Assembly: GCA_963920525.1 (NCBI GenBank)
Contig: OY986440.1
Coordinates: 21,145,651 to 21,209,650, forward strand
Source: Dichetophora obliterata
Lineage: Eukaryota > Arthropoda > Insecta > Diptera > Sciomyzidae
Length of the DNA: 64,000 nt
Direction of reading: 5' to 3'
A program made the position numbers and the translations under genes. Position 1 is the stretch's first letter; every line of letters starts with the position of its first letter. The notes under the pieces were generated by a model, which worked only from the letters and a program-made list of their open reading frames with translations, ran no database searches and was not told where the DNA came from. Positions 12,123 through 23,669 of this stretch are shown here, in pieces.

Positions 12123-12404
12123 CTAAAATGGATACTTCGTCGTTACATGATTATGAATACGAGGAGACCAGTAAAGAAAATGCCGACTATCATAACAATG
12201 ATGTCACAACTGCAACAACTGAAACAACAAGCACAACTGGTCAGTTGCCACTTACCAAAGTACCACTTAAATTGGTTATGAATCCCCGAGGACAAATTCG
12301 TGATTTCAATTCGGTGCGCGAATCTTTGAATACCGAAACAGGCCTTATGTCACCCGATAAATGTGCGGAACTAGTAACTGCATTGAATACGCAAAAAGGC
12401 AAAG
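12123..12404 (+). CDS. Zasp66: Zasp-family exon (MNPRGQIRDF segment)
   Basis: The exon encodes 94 residues. An acidic/Thr-rich start (SLHDYEYEETSKENAD) is followed by LKLVMNPRGQIRDFNSVRES, then TGLMSPDKCAELVTALNTQK. The last part leads directly into the next exon's GAELFAKRRRKAEKWVVDE. The acceptor is CAAATAG at 12122 and the donor is GGCAAAG|GTAATA. Phase 1 on both sides fits its neighbours. The unusual feature is the CA array immediately upstream of the branch-point region. Confidence 0.85.
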
Positions 12405-13735
12405 GTAATATAACAATACATTTTCTATACCTGACCTCCCACTACCCATCACCCTTGCCCAAATCAACTTGCCCAAATAAATTAACGTGTAAAAAAAATA
12501 GGTATTTTGAAGGGAAATTTATTGGAAAACACGTCATCTGTTTTTTCCCCAAAGAGGAAAGAGGGATGACCTCTAGCAGAGGATGAGGAGGGAGTTATAT
12601 ATATATTAGGCTGGGTCAATTTGCAAACCTATGTTGCCTGGGCGATTTTCGGATCCGGCATAAAAAGTTATTAAAAAAAAAGAGAGCGATAGTGGTGCAC
12701 TTTACCCTTAAAGGGTTCTCTTAAGCAAACAATTGTCAAAAATGTGTGTTTTGACTTAACTGAGCTAAGCATATTTTTTTATTATTAAAAATATTTGAGT
12801 AAATAAATCAAATTGCGAAATCTTAGAAAATATAAAATGTGATATATATTTAAGAGATTGCAATATATGATATTATCAAATCAAGTAAAAAATTAATATA
12901 GGTCCAAGGGAGGTAACCCTAGGGTCTAACCGACTTCTACCGTTTTTGAAATGTTTCTTAATTGGCTTTAACTTATTAAGATTACAAAATTGCATTATCA
13001 TTATTTGGAGACAATTCACTGTGCGACGTCCACTTTTTGTATTAGCCGCGTTAAGGGTTGGAGATAGGGGCAAGTGTTTTCAGTATTATATTGAAGGATA
13101 GACAATATTTCGGATTGGTCATAAAACCTAATCTTTTAGAGGGTTCTTTAAAGAGTGGTGGGTAACGTAAATTTTATGGGGCCCCCTTAGAGGTCGTCGG
13201 AGTTTGGGGTTACGTATGTTCGAGGAAAATGGTGAAAAGGGAAAAGTTTTTGTCTATTTTCACACCTTTTTTGCCAACTAAAACTAACTAAGTGCTAATG
13301 GTTGATGAAGTACTAACGGTATCTAATTTCGGTTTTCTGCCAAAAAAGTGATGATTTCGCACTTTTACCATTTTTCGAAACAGAAAACCCAACTAAGCTT
13401 CGTTTAACAAAGATATCTTGTACTATTATACGAGCAATATTTATTGCTATAAACATATTTATTTGTAAATGAGTTCTCGAAAACGGTCCAAGCGATTTCG
13501 AAAATTTTCGAAATAGTGGCTTACGGTGGCGAAAATCTATCTAACTAGGTCTCATTCTACACAAATTCTTCCGTGGTATAAGCTTCAAAGTAGGGTGAGA
13601 GCAGTAAGTTGTTTAAAGTAATTGTAAGTAGCGCTTCAAAAAACATTTTATAGAAGAAGCCCACAAAAAAAATCATAAAACATCGGAAAACATATAATTC
13701 TCATTAGGAAACATTTCAAGAACAGCTACAACTCT
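12405..13735. other. Intron; no recognised element
   Basis: AT-rich intron sequence. A minus-strand ORF at 12876-13073 has no recognisable similarity. Nothing else is supportable. Confidence 0.5.
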
Positions 13736-13739
13736 AATG

Positions 13740-14290
13740 TTTAATTTTCAGATTATATGGATTTTGGCCTCCTAACTCTAAAATTTGAAAAAATTGCAGG
13801 CCGCTCGCAATTGGTATAGAAGTTATAGGCCTCCAAGGTTGGAAAAAATGTCCTACAAATCTTGCTATTTTTTAAATTTTTCAACAAAACTACACTTTAT
13901 GGGTATCATAAGAAAGGTAATTAAAGTACCTATTCAACATGGTGTCAAACATGAAAATCCATGCATAAATTAAAAAGATGTAAACATTTTTAGTGTAGTG
14001 CTTCCGTAAAAGGGAAACCACTAGTTTGTCAGACAAATTGTAAATATAGGAATAGGTATATCTTAAAAAGTTATGAATGGATTTTCATGTTTGATACCTC
14101 GTTGAAAAGGCACTAGCATTACCTTTCTTTTGATTCGCATAATGCGGAGCACTAAAAAAAAGCTTGCAACTATGGACGCCTATAACTTCTAAACCAGCTG
14201 CGAGCCGCCTGAAATTTTTCCAGATTCGGACTTAGGAGGCTTAAATCCGTATAATCCAACAAAAAATTAAAAAAAAGAGAGTTGTCGCTA
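13740..14290. mobile_element. Palindromic (foldback) MITE, copy 1
   Basis: The left arm (AAGTTATAGGCCTCC..., ...TCATAAGAAAGGTAATT...) and the right arm (...ATTACCTTTCTTTTG..., ...GCCTATAACTTCTAAACC) are inverse copies around a centre near 14010. The arms are about 270 bp. The same family recurs at 47935-48515 with shared motifs (CCTATTCAAC, GTCGCTCT/GCCGCTCG, TTAGAAGTTATAG). Confidence 0.75.
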
Positions 14291-14735
14291 TTCTTGAATT
14301 ATACCCTCATTAGAAATGACTTAACCCACATAGCGCCGGAAAGTATTTTTTTCTCATTTATGTTGCCGTTTTTGGTGGCCTTTTAAAAAGACGGTTGCGC
14401 TAAGTGGGTTAAGGAAATTTAAAAAAAATATTTTTGATTTTCTTCCGATTTTTTCCTAATCCATTTTTCCTAATTTTGTTTTTTTTTTGCACAGCTCAAG
14501 ACTATGTCATAACCACATATGTTGTTTTATAAAATTTTGTATATTTGTTATTTTTTTTGTTAGAAAAAATACTAGACTTGCAATTTTAAGAACTGAACTT
14601 CAGTTCTTACTTTGTCATTGAGCCGTACGGACGTCTAAGCGGCTCGCGCTTATTAGTTGAAACCATCTAAATCGCTATAATTAACTACTTCTTCTATTTA
14701 CTTCTGTAATTTCTATCATTCATCTTTCATCTTCC
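14291..14735. other. Intron; nothing recognised
   Basis: AT-rich sequence preceding the LINE remnant. No supported feature. Confidence 0.4.
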
Positions 14736-14737
14736 AA

Positions 14738-14941
14738 TATGCTATGCTCTTCGTGCAACAGAAAAATAGATCGATCTGATTCTTCAAAAGTGACGTATTC
14801 GGAATGCAATTTAATTTATCACATAAATTGCGCTAAAGTTAAGATAAATGACGTTGATTAAATGCGTGCTATTAATATTACTTTTCGTTGTGACAAGTGC
14901 ATTGCTCTCCGACGCAAATCTCTTCATCAAGAAAGCAATTC
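14738..14941 (+). pseudogene. LINE ORF1 PHD-finger remnant
   Basis: One reading frame encodes CSSC, then C, H and C in SECNLIYHINC, then CDKC. This is the cysteine/histidine spacing of the PHD fingers found in many CR1/Jockey ORF1 proteins. An in-frame stop interrupts it near 14860. Confidence 0.6.
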
Positions 14942-15414
14942 GTAAAAACAATGTAGCGCGAGCCCTGTTATAATCGACATCAACTTAATTGCCTCAGCGA
15001 ACAAGCAAAGCATGAACAGCAATACTGTAGCTCCAGTTGGCGCTACTTCGGGAGAAGTGACTCTCCAAATGTTGTATGCTGAATAAATAAGCTTGAAGAA
15101 CATTAATGCTGAATGCTTGCTCACTATTCAACGGCTGCAAAACGATAACCATATGCTCAACAAGAAAGTCTCTCAACTGGAGAATAAAGTCAACTACGTC
15201 GAGCAAAGCAAACTAAAAAATTGCATTGATAGATATTGCTGGTGTACAAGGCGTTACAAATGAAAATGCTCTGGAGTGTCTTAATCTTGAATTAGATATA
15301 TCCGACCATTGCATGACAGGGGTTGTGTTAAACACTAAACTTGCTGCATGCAATAAAAATAATGCAATCAATTCTTTTTGTAATATTGATCACGCAAAGC
15401 TCAATAACCTTCTA

Positions 15415-16258
15415 CTAGTATCGCCTGTGGCCGAAATTTGACCAACTTTCTGAAATTTCAATCGTTTTTTTCTCATTCTAAGTCGATGACCTTGCTTTAA
15501 GAAAATGTGTTGTACTAAGAAAATCTTAAGTTTTAAATGATCGCAATAATTTTGATATCAAAATAGCCGACATTTTTTAAAAAATATTATCTGTAAAAAC
15601 ATTATACAAAAAAAAAAACTTTTGTACAACGTTGTTTTTCTCAACAAGAGCTTTTCATGCAAAAATAGGTTGTACTGAGAAAAGTTATAGTTTTCGAGAT
15701 ATCGTCATAACTTTAATGTCAAAATAGAGAGAATTTTTATAGAATTTACTATTTGTAAGAAATTTCACCATCACAATATATATTCACACATGTTACACAA
15801 AAAAATTCTTACTGTAGGGTATCCGTAAGAGGACACACCTTATCAATGTCTAAAATTCCCTTTTACAGTATATTCTTCCAACTGTTACAGTGAAGCTTTT
15901 ATTTAATAAATGCTCTTTTTACGCTCATATTTCAGGTCGAAGATCACCAATCTAAAATATAATCATACTGTGCAGCCAGATCTTTCATTTGATACCTCAT
16001 TTACCATTCTACCTCTTCCTAGCCTTGAGATTCCTTACTAAAAATAATACAAATTTTCAACGTTAATATTTCGGGTCAGAGGTCATAAATTTAAAATCTA
16101 AAATGATAATATGCACATATAGGGCGCAGTACCTTTCGAATGATATAAGTTTCATTGCCCTTATTCTAAAATTAATATCGAAAAAGTGTAAGACAACAGT
16201 TGATGTTTGCTTATTAATATATAAGATTATTTGAGTCGTGGAACGATATCTATATTTC
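15415..16258 (-). mobile_element. Helitron remnant, minus orientation, inside the LINE
   Basis: On the minus strand the 3' end reads ...GGCGATACTAG|T at 15415, preceded by a short hairpin (GGTCAAATTTCGGCC). An almost identical end occurs at 19450. LINE coding similarity stops at 15414 and resumes near 16262, so the element probably fills this gap. I cannot define the 5' boundary sharply. Confidence 0.5.
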
Positions 16259-16261
16259 ACA

Positions 16262-18044
16262 AAATGTTTCTCTTGCTTATAGTAAGTTCTTAATCGAATT
16301 TAAAAATTTAATTCATGCTGCTTATAAAATTGCAAATGCATTCATTTTTGGGTCAGTAGCTAAAGCTGCTCCTATACACAATTCAAACTTTACAAATAGT
16401 AATATTATTAATGACGCGTCTCCTTTACAGAGTTATTTCTTTGAGAATATATTTCCGCCATCGAAATAGTTAAAATAATTTATTCTCTTGATAATAGTAA
16501 TGCTTGTGGCATTGACGAAATCCCAAACGCTCTTCTAAAAAAGTTGCATTCAATATATCGGATGTTTTTAGGGTCAGTCTGGTGTGTTCCCTACCGAACT
16601 TAAAAGCGCAATTATCATTCCTTTTTATAAAAAAGGTAAATATAAAAATTACAGGCCCATTTCACTTTTGCCAACTATTGCAAAAGTTTTTGAAAAAGCA
16701 AAGACAAAAACGAATTCTTACGTTTCTGTCAATGATATAGTTTCTTAGTCCAAAGCAATTTGGCTTCAGAAAAGGGTTATCAACAGAAGATGCTCTGATT
16801 GATTTCCTTACTTTTGTTATAATAGAATTAAATCCAATAAAGAATTGGATTATAAAATGCATACTGCGTCACTTTTTGTTTACATAACTAAAGCATTCGA
16901 TATGGTGGACCATACGATTCTTCTGCGAAAGTTGTATTCCATTGGATTCAGAGGTGCTATTCACATTTGGTTAAGCTCGTATCTTAGCAATCGCACGAAA
17001 AGGGTGAAAATTGGGGCTGCTTATAGTAATGCAACTCACATAAATGTAGGTGTGCCGCAGGGCTCTGTACTTGGACCGATTTTATTCCTCATATACAATA
17101 CATAAACTCAGTTTTCCTGCAGAATTTACGTGATAGAGTAACTGCTTTTGCAGATAATCTTGGTATCTCATATAAGTCCTTGTCTAAGTTTGATCTTACA
17201 GCTGACAAAAACCTGATGCTGATATTCTGCGAAAATGGTTCTGTTCTCACAAGCTTATTATAAGCAAAAAAACAAAACTTATGTTTTATAAATTTTCACA
17301 TCAAGATCTGACAGAAATTAAATTTCTATATCACGATCCTTTTTGTTCAAAGTTTACGCTCTGTCCTGACACCCATATATCCTTTCAATCAGAAACCACC
17401 TGCAGTGCGGATTGCTTTGAAATAGTTAATAATTTTAAGTATTTAGGTGTACTAGTGGACAATAGGCTGAATTGGAACGACTATACGACTTCGCTCAAAA
17501 TCTACTTTCAATCTGTTGTCAGAAAGTTTTATCGGCTGCGTAATTTGTGCTCAAGAAAAGTCAAAAAATTTTATATTTTGGTTTATTCCACTCTAAACTT
17601 AATTATGGCATATGTTGCTGGGGCGGTGCTTACAATGGTAAATTGAAGCCTTTACTTACTTTGCAAAAATGCATCGTTTGACAAATCTGTGGAGTAAAAC
17701 GTGTAACATCTTCGTTCGATTTATTTAAATCTTTGCAAATTTTACCAATAAAACACCTATTTTACTACAAAGTTTTTAAAAGATTTTTTAAAGACCAAAG
17801 CAACTTGTTAAACAACACAGAAAGACGGTATAATTTTAGACGAGTGGAATCTGTCGTTATTCCTTCCTTCCGAACTACAAATTTTTGCAAAAGCTACTCA
17901 ATTGTAGCACGCAGATTGTTTAATAAACTGCCAAATCACATAAAGATAATCAAACGTGAGAGTTCGTTCCTGAATCAAATAAAATCATGGCTATTTAGTC
18001 ATAATTTAATAAACATTGAAGAATTACTTCGAGCTATAGTTTAG
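16262..18044 (+). pseudogene. LINE reverse transcriptase remnant
   Basis: Segments in shifting frames match RT blocks: KNYRPISLLPTIAKVFEK (about 16636-16690), KAFDMVDHTILLRKLYSIGF, GVPQGSVLGPILFLIYN (about 17047-17098), then AFADNLGIS where the catalytic FADD aspartate pair is altered, and NFKYLGVLVDNRLNW. Stops and frame changes occur throughout, including near 17102 and 17646. It is an old non-functional copy within the Zasp intron. Confidence 0.85.
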
Positions 18045-18065
18045 TTTATATATTTAAAGATTTTT

Positions 18066-18150
18066 TTACTTATATCTCTCTCTCTCTCTCTCTGTTCTTT
18101 CTCTCCTTCCTTTTCTATTCTTTCTCCTCTCCCCCTCCCTCTCCCCAGTA
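18066..18150. repeat. CT-rich simple sequence
   Basis: TCTCTCTCTCTCTCTCTC followed by a broader pyrimidine-rich run. It lies within the LINE 3' region. Confidence 0.8.
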
Positions 18151-18732
18151 TCACTCTACCAAACACTTCCTCTCGCACACTACATGAACTATCTGAACTC
18201 GTGATAGGTAACTCAGTACTTATATATGTATTACTCCACCTATCTACCATTTCTCTAATTACATAGTTTTAATTAAGTAAGAAATATTGTATTAACTGTA
18301 AGAGAATTGTGAATAAAAAATTGAAAATTGAAATTGTATACTTCTAGAAAAAACTTTCATAACGACCAGGTTATTTTATTTATATTTAATTTTTTTTTCA
18401 TGTTTTTATTTATTTTTTTTTTGTGTGGCAGCGCGTATTAAATATCATACATATATTGAATAATAATAAATGGTTTATGCAATTTATTGTGTAAAATTAA
18501 AAGTTTGCTTATTTACACAATACAATACACTAGTTTGCAATACAATAAAGTTTACGAAACATTTACTAAACATTTACGAAAAATAAAAACTACATTTGAT
18601 CGATTTGAGCGACGATTTGATCATCATGGTAAATTAATTAAAACTTACCGCCACGAAAATATTGCGCCGCCCCTAAAAATTTGCCGCCTTAGGTTCCAGT
18701 CTACTCAGCTTTATGGTGAATCCGCCCCTAGA

Positions 18733-19093
18733 TCTATATATATAAAATAGGATGTGTGTATGTATGTAACGTATGGACTCCAAAACGGCTAGGCCGATTT
18801 TGATGAAATTTTCAGGTAATGTTCATCTTGGTACGGTGGGTAACATAGGCTATATTTGGACCTGATAGGTGGCGCTGGGGTGGACTTATATCGAAAATTT
18901 GAATTTATGGACCAATTTAACTGAAATTCAGAATGTATGTTTGATCATAAGAAAATAATTTGTGTATAAATGGACACGGTAGGTGGTGCTGGGGTGGACT
19001 TATTTCGAAAATTCGATGGCGTGAAAAATATATAAATACTTTTAATTTTATTTTATAACGAGGGGAGTAGCGAAGCACACCGGCTTCAGCTAG
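18733..19093 (+). mobile_element. Short non-autonomous Helitron (DINE-like)
   Basis: Begins TCTATATATATAAAATAGG and carries the typical ACGGCTAGGCCGATTTTGAT stretch. It ends GAAGCACACCGGCTTCAGCTAG, a hairpin (GAAGC/GCTTC) followed by CTAG. This is the canonical 5' TC, 3' CTRR structure of insect HINE/DINE elements. About 361 bp. Confidence 0.8.
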
Positions 19094-19449
19094 TATATAC
19101 TAAATTATTTATCCAGCTAGCATTAAAATTTGTTTGGATGTGTTTGGTTATGCCAAGTATTTTGGTATTATTTGATTTTCTCTATCTCGAACACAAGAGG
19201 GCGCTGTAAAAAGCGAGTAAAAAGTGAAAAAAAACTGCAAAACCTCTTATCCGATTTTGTAGACGGGGCTTAAGGGCATGGTGACTATTTTGGCTTTAAC
19301 TAAATGTTTTGCTTAATCTTGAATAGCCGAAAGCTCTGTAAACCTCTTGAAACAATTTGTAATGTCATAAACACATATTGTTTCTAAAAATTGGTTCACC
19401 GATACCTTGGGTACGAGCAGACTTCGGTTGCCCCGTTACTTATTTATTA

Positions 19450-21786
19450 CTAGTATCGCCTGTGGTCGAAATTCGACCATATCACCATCGATTTTTCTAT
19501 TTTTCGGTTTTATTTTTATTGAAAAATGTTTTGCAAAGTTAAAAAACATTACATTGATAAATTCTTTTGGATAATGTAACTTCACAACGCATTTTACGTA
19601 ATCACCATACTTAGCAATGTATGCCTCCCGTAATCAGAATCATTCATGAATTACTGATATATTTTATACAATGAATACAGCTAATTTTATCAATAAATTA
19701 CATAATCGATGCTAATATAATCAAATAAAACTACATTTAATTCTACAATGATCACAGATGGTAATAATTATATTGTTTTGCTATTAAACAATTATGTGTA
19801 AACAATGCTTTTCGTAAACACCCTTTCATCGAAGTTTTTTTATGCTGACGCTGTGGCAAGTTTATTCTCTGTTAAAGTGTCTGAGTCACTCTCGCACTCT
19901 ACTCTGTCTCGTGTTTGCTACAGCAAGGATGTTCAACACATGATAAAACAATCTGTTAGGTAGCCTTGACAACTATCTATTTTCTCGTTTTGATGTTCTT
20001 TTGTTTGACATTCGTTGACCGCAGGTAGAACTGTTGCTACTACTTGCATTATTATACTATGGTTCAACAGAGCAGTTGTATCGCTATGTATTTTGTTGTT
20101 GTTCTCATTGTCCCACTGAGAAAAAAGTTTTACATTCGATTAGTTTTATCTATTTAAATGACAAATATAAATTCAAATAAAAATTATATATTGCAAATCT
20201 ACTCGAAAATACCGTTTTATCGATATAAGATTTTTGTAAATATGTTGACGTTAACACAGGTAAAATGGTAATTTTTTCTACGTATTAATATATACATAGA
20301 TATAAGATTTATTTCAGTAGAAATAATTCAGTAACACAAAAATTTAGTAAAATTCAGCAGTTAAGAATACGCAAGTACACGAACATGTAAAAACTTAATA
20401 GAAAATATTAGCAGATTTTATTTATCTTGATCTAATTACTTAGCCAAGAAAACAAGATAACTTAGCCAGCTTACTTACTTAAATTTACAAGTTCAAGATC
20501 TAAGAATAAATTCTTAAAAAAGAATTTTTACTTTAATTCGGAGCCCCTGTTTCAGACGACTGACTGAACGAACTGTTACACATTTTCATCAAAAACATTG
20601 ATCGTTGATAGAAAAAAAATCCTTCATCACATCATCATTAAAATCATGAGAAAAAAAAATCAATTTAAAATAAAAGGCTATGTTTTCTGATCATCAGCTT
20701 TATTTGTTGTACTGCAATGAACAATGCCTTTATATTAAAAACTTATTTGATTCGTTTCGCATATTCAAAATTAATAAAATACTAACAGTTGGTGGAAGGG
20801 GAAATAAAAGTGAATTCAGTCGTAACTGTTTTTGACCGACTTGCATGCATTTAATCGGTCAAAGGCACTTTATAAAAGACTTTAATTTTTCTCATACTTC
20901 TGATTGATTTTGAATGGCAGATGGCAAGGATGTTCAACACATGATAAAACAATATATTAGGTAGCCTTGACAACTACCTATTTGCTCACGTTCTGCGGTC
21001 AGCATGTGTCAAACAAAAGAAAACTAAAAAAAATATTGACACAAAAAATGTGTTGATGTCTCCATTTTGCATCAGCTGCCATAGCAACCATACCACGCTC
21101 TCGTTGTTACGTTCTTTTGTTTGACATTCGTTGACCGCAGGTAGAATGCTGAGCTTTTAAACGCGAAAAACAAGATATTTCAAAACTCCAAATACAAGAG
21201 ATATTGCTATATTGCCATCAATACTACGTCATATACATCATTACTAAGATCATACAAATTTTTTCAATCACAAAAAAAAAGTCAAACTAATACCGAAAGT
21301 GTTTCCGAAACCAGTTGAAGGTTTCAAACTTCAATGTTTTTTTTCATTTAATAAGAAACAAGGCCTGCGGTTCACAATCTATCAAATTTTTAGACCCAGT
21401 CAATTTGGGCTTTGCTACATGTAGACACATTTCTGTTTTGGCTATGACATTGCAAGTTTTTATTGACTAAGGTTTTTTTAAAAATGGCATTAGAAGACAT
21501 ATTCTCGAGATCACATGCCTCTTTAGCAATTTAACCATTTCAGATACTTTTCACCTATTAAGCCTATACGAGATATATATATATATATGTATATATATCG
21601 TCAATAAAAAAGTTAAGAGTCTTCCTTCTCCTCTCTATTGTCTTAGAAAATGGCCATTCAGTATCTTGATTTAAACCGCATTTTAATCATAGAATAACAT
21701 TTATTTTATATCTTACTTGTTTTAACTGCTGTTTTACCTGCTGCTGCTACGCTAAACACGCTTTGCCAAACTTTGCCGCACGCCAG
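19450..21786. other. Repeat-rich intron with a minus-strand Helitron end and duplicated segments
   Basis: A minus-strand Helitron 3' end (GGCGATACTAG) lies at 19450. Two direct copies of GCAAGGATGTTCAACACATG... occur near 19926 and 20932 and run on into ...GTTTGACATTCGTTGACCGC. The second copy carries an inverted pair (GCGGTCAGCATGTGTCAAAC against GTTTGACATTCGTTGACCGC) spanning 20996-21146, a ~150-bp MITE. A short AT repeat lies at 21575-21600. Exact element boundaries are not resolvable by eye. Confidence 0.5.
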
Positions 21787-22256
21787 GTGCTGAGCTCTTT
21801 GCCAAACGCCGCAGGAAAGCCGAAAAATGGGTTGTTGATGAAACAAATGCGGGCACTCAAAGTCCATCTGGTCTTCCAGATTATCATCAATATCAGCCGA
21901 GACCACCAACATCTCCAAGCATTGTGCCTGCTTACTCCGATGCAGGTAAACATCGCGTCCAGCTGAATATGCACCAGGAGCAGATGCTCGAAAAGTATGC
22001 TAAGCCCGGACTCAAGGTGGTAAAGACGCCTTGGGAAGCTGCACTGGAAACCGGTTCGGCCAGTGCTGCCTTCGTTGAGGATCATAAGCTCTCACCGTAC
22101 TCCAATCAGCCAACTCCAACTATATCACCGGCACCAGCTCCCTTGTATCTGGATAACCGTGCACCATCACCGTATCCCGCTGTTAGTAGCGCCACTGACG
22201 GCGGCAGCTATGCAGACTTTGCTCCACAACCATATCAGCAGCAGCAGCCACAAACT
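21787..22256 (+). CDS. Zasp66: Zasp-family exon (GAELFAKRRRKAEKWVVDE segment)
   Basis: The exon encodes about 157 residues. GAELFAKRRRKAEKWVVDE completes the motif begun in the 12.1-kb exon, then come HRVQLNMHQEQMLEKYAKPG, LKVVKTPWEAALETGSASAA and APAPLYLDNRAPSPYP. The last two resemble the linker sequences of Zasp proteins, with Pro/Tyr/Gln-rich disorder at the end. The acceptor is CGCCAG at 21786 and the donor CAAACT|GTAAGT at 22257. It starts in phase 1 and ends in phase 0. Confidence 0.9.
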
Positions 22257-22326
22257 GTAAGTTATCCTCTTCTGCCTCCTGATGCTTCTATTGTAAGATG
22301 ATTATGTCTTTGTTGTCTTTAATTAG

Positions 22327-22447
22327 AAGCTGCCACAGACTCAGTACCATCCAACGAAACCGAGTGCCTACAACAGTCAGCGTGATCTGGCGTACAAACC
22401 GAATATAGCGCAGGGCTGGAAGGCACCAAGCATGACTTTACCGAAGG
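22327..22447 (+). CDS. Zasp66: Zasp-family exon (SAYNSQRDLAYKPNIAQGWK)
   Basis: A 121-nt exon separated from the previous one by a 70-nt intron (GTAAGT...AATTAG). It encodes KLPQTQYHPTKPSAYNSQRD then YKPNIAQGWKAPSMTLPK. The donor is AAGG|GTAAGT at 22448, phase 1. It joins equally well to the glutamine-rich exon (28.0 kb) or straight to the terminal exon (33.3 kb). Confidence 0.88.
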
Positions 22448-23669
22448 GTAAGTGTTTTTCGTATATCTTTTTTAACGACTTAAGTTGAGGTTCATAAGTT
22501 AAGGGGTAAAACTACTCAAGAGACCCAAAAATAGTGCTTTTTTCGAAAAAAATTTCTAGGAAATCGTAATACGACCTAAACTGAACATCAGTAACGTAGG
22601 TATGGTGGTATAAATGGGCGCATATGAACTTCATTGCATCATTGCTTCATTCATCATCTTGCATTGCCAAATGCCAAAATACTGAAAAATGCAATAAGTC
22701 TTGAACTTATTTTGATTATCAAAAATGCAATTTTATTTTTTAAAACTAACTGTCGTGGAATCTTAATTTTTAAACATAAACTATAGATTTGTTTGGAGAA
22801 ATTGGTTTTTGGTAGACGATGCTTAATTGGAAAAGTTCGCTCAAGCGAGAGAAGAATGTTTTGACAAAATCTTCCAAAAAAAAAAAGTCGTAAACAAAAA
22901 GCAGTTATGCAAGTGAAATATTAACAAATAAAGTCCATAGAAATATATATTGGTGTGAAATTTTCAAATGAATTCTTTATTTTTAGAAAAGATTTTTACA
23001 AAGCTAATAAATGAAGCACTTTTTGATCATGAATCACTTTGAGTTTCATGAAAAATTTCTCGACTAGCCTGAAATCTTCAATTCATATAGGAAAAATAAA
23101 ATGAAATTTTTTATTTCGGTTTTTCATGCATGTTAATATGCATATAACTCTACAAGAATATTCATAAAGTATACAAAAAAATTTTGCTGCGGGCGACCAC
23201 TCGGAGGTCAAAATTTTTAGTCTGGAACAAAAAAGTTAGTTTTCACGAAAAAATCGCTAATTCTTTGTCAATCCAAAAAATCCTAGGTACTTTACTATAA
23301 AAATTAAGAGTTCATCGGTTGCAAATTGATGGTGCTAGTTGGTCGCTCTACAAGAAAAAAAATGTGGTTTTAACAATAATGCGCTTACAATTTGAAATCT
23401 TAAAATTTTGGAGAAATTTTTTTATTTTATTTTTAGATTTAAATAGGTGTACAAAAAAACAAATCTTTCATAGTATAGTACAACGAAAGAGTTTATGAAT
23501 AGTTAAAGTAATTTAAAGTAATTTTAATCAAAATGTAAAAAATTTATTTTTTTTTATCTTTAATTTGCAATACTTAACAATATTAATTTTTAATATCATT
23601 TTCGAATAGTTTTCATGTGAAACGTTTTTGCGAATAAAAAAATTTAAAAAAATAACAATTTAGTATTAA
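22448..23669. other. Intron; nothing recognised
   Basis: AT-rich, no coding-like ORF and no clear repeat ends until the TTAA-flanked transposon at 23670. Confidence 0.5.

Larger units (their letters stand above)
14736..18335 (+). mobile_element. CR1/Jockey-like non-LTR retrotransposon, degenerate
   Basis: In order on the plus strand: a PHD-type C4HC3 finger (MLCSSCNRKIDRSD... YHINC... FRCDKC) at 14738-14920; a coiled-coil-like ORF1 tail near 15100-15215; an endonuclease-end SDH motif (LDISDHC) at 15290; and then reverse transcriptase from 16260 to 17650. A C-terminal domain follows to 18044 (RRYNFRRVESVVIPSFRTTN, SYSIVARRLFNKLP). The 3' end is short TTGAAAAT repeats at 18315-18335. Multiple stops, frameshifts and a Helitron insertion (from 15415) make it inactive. 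Confidence 0.85.
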
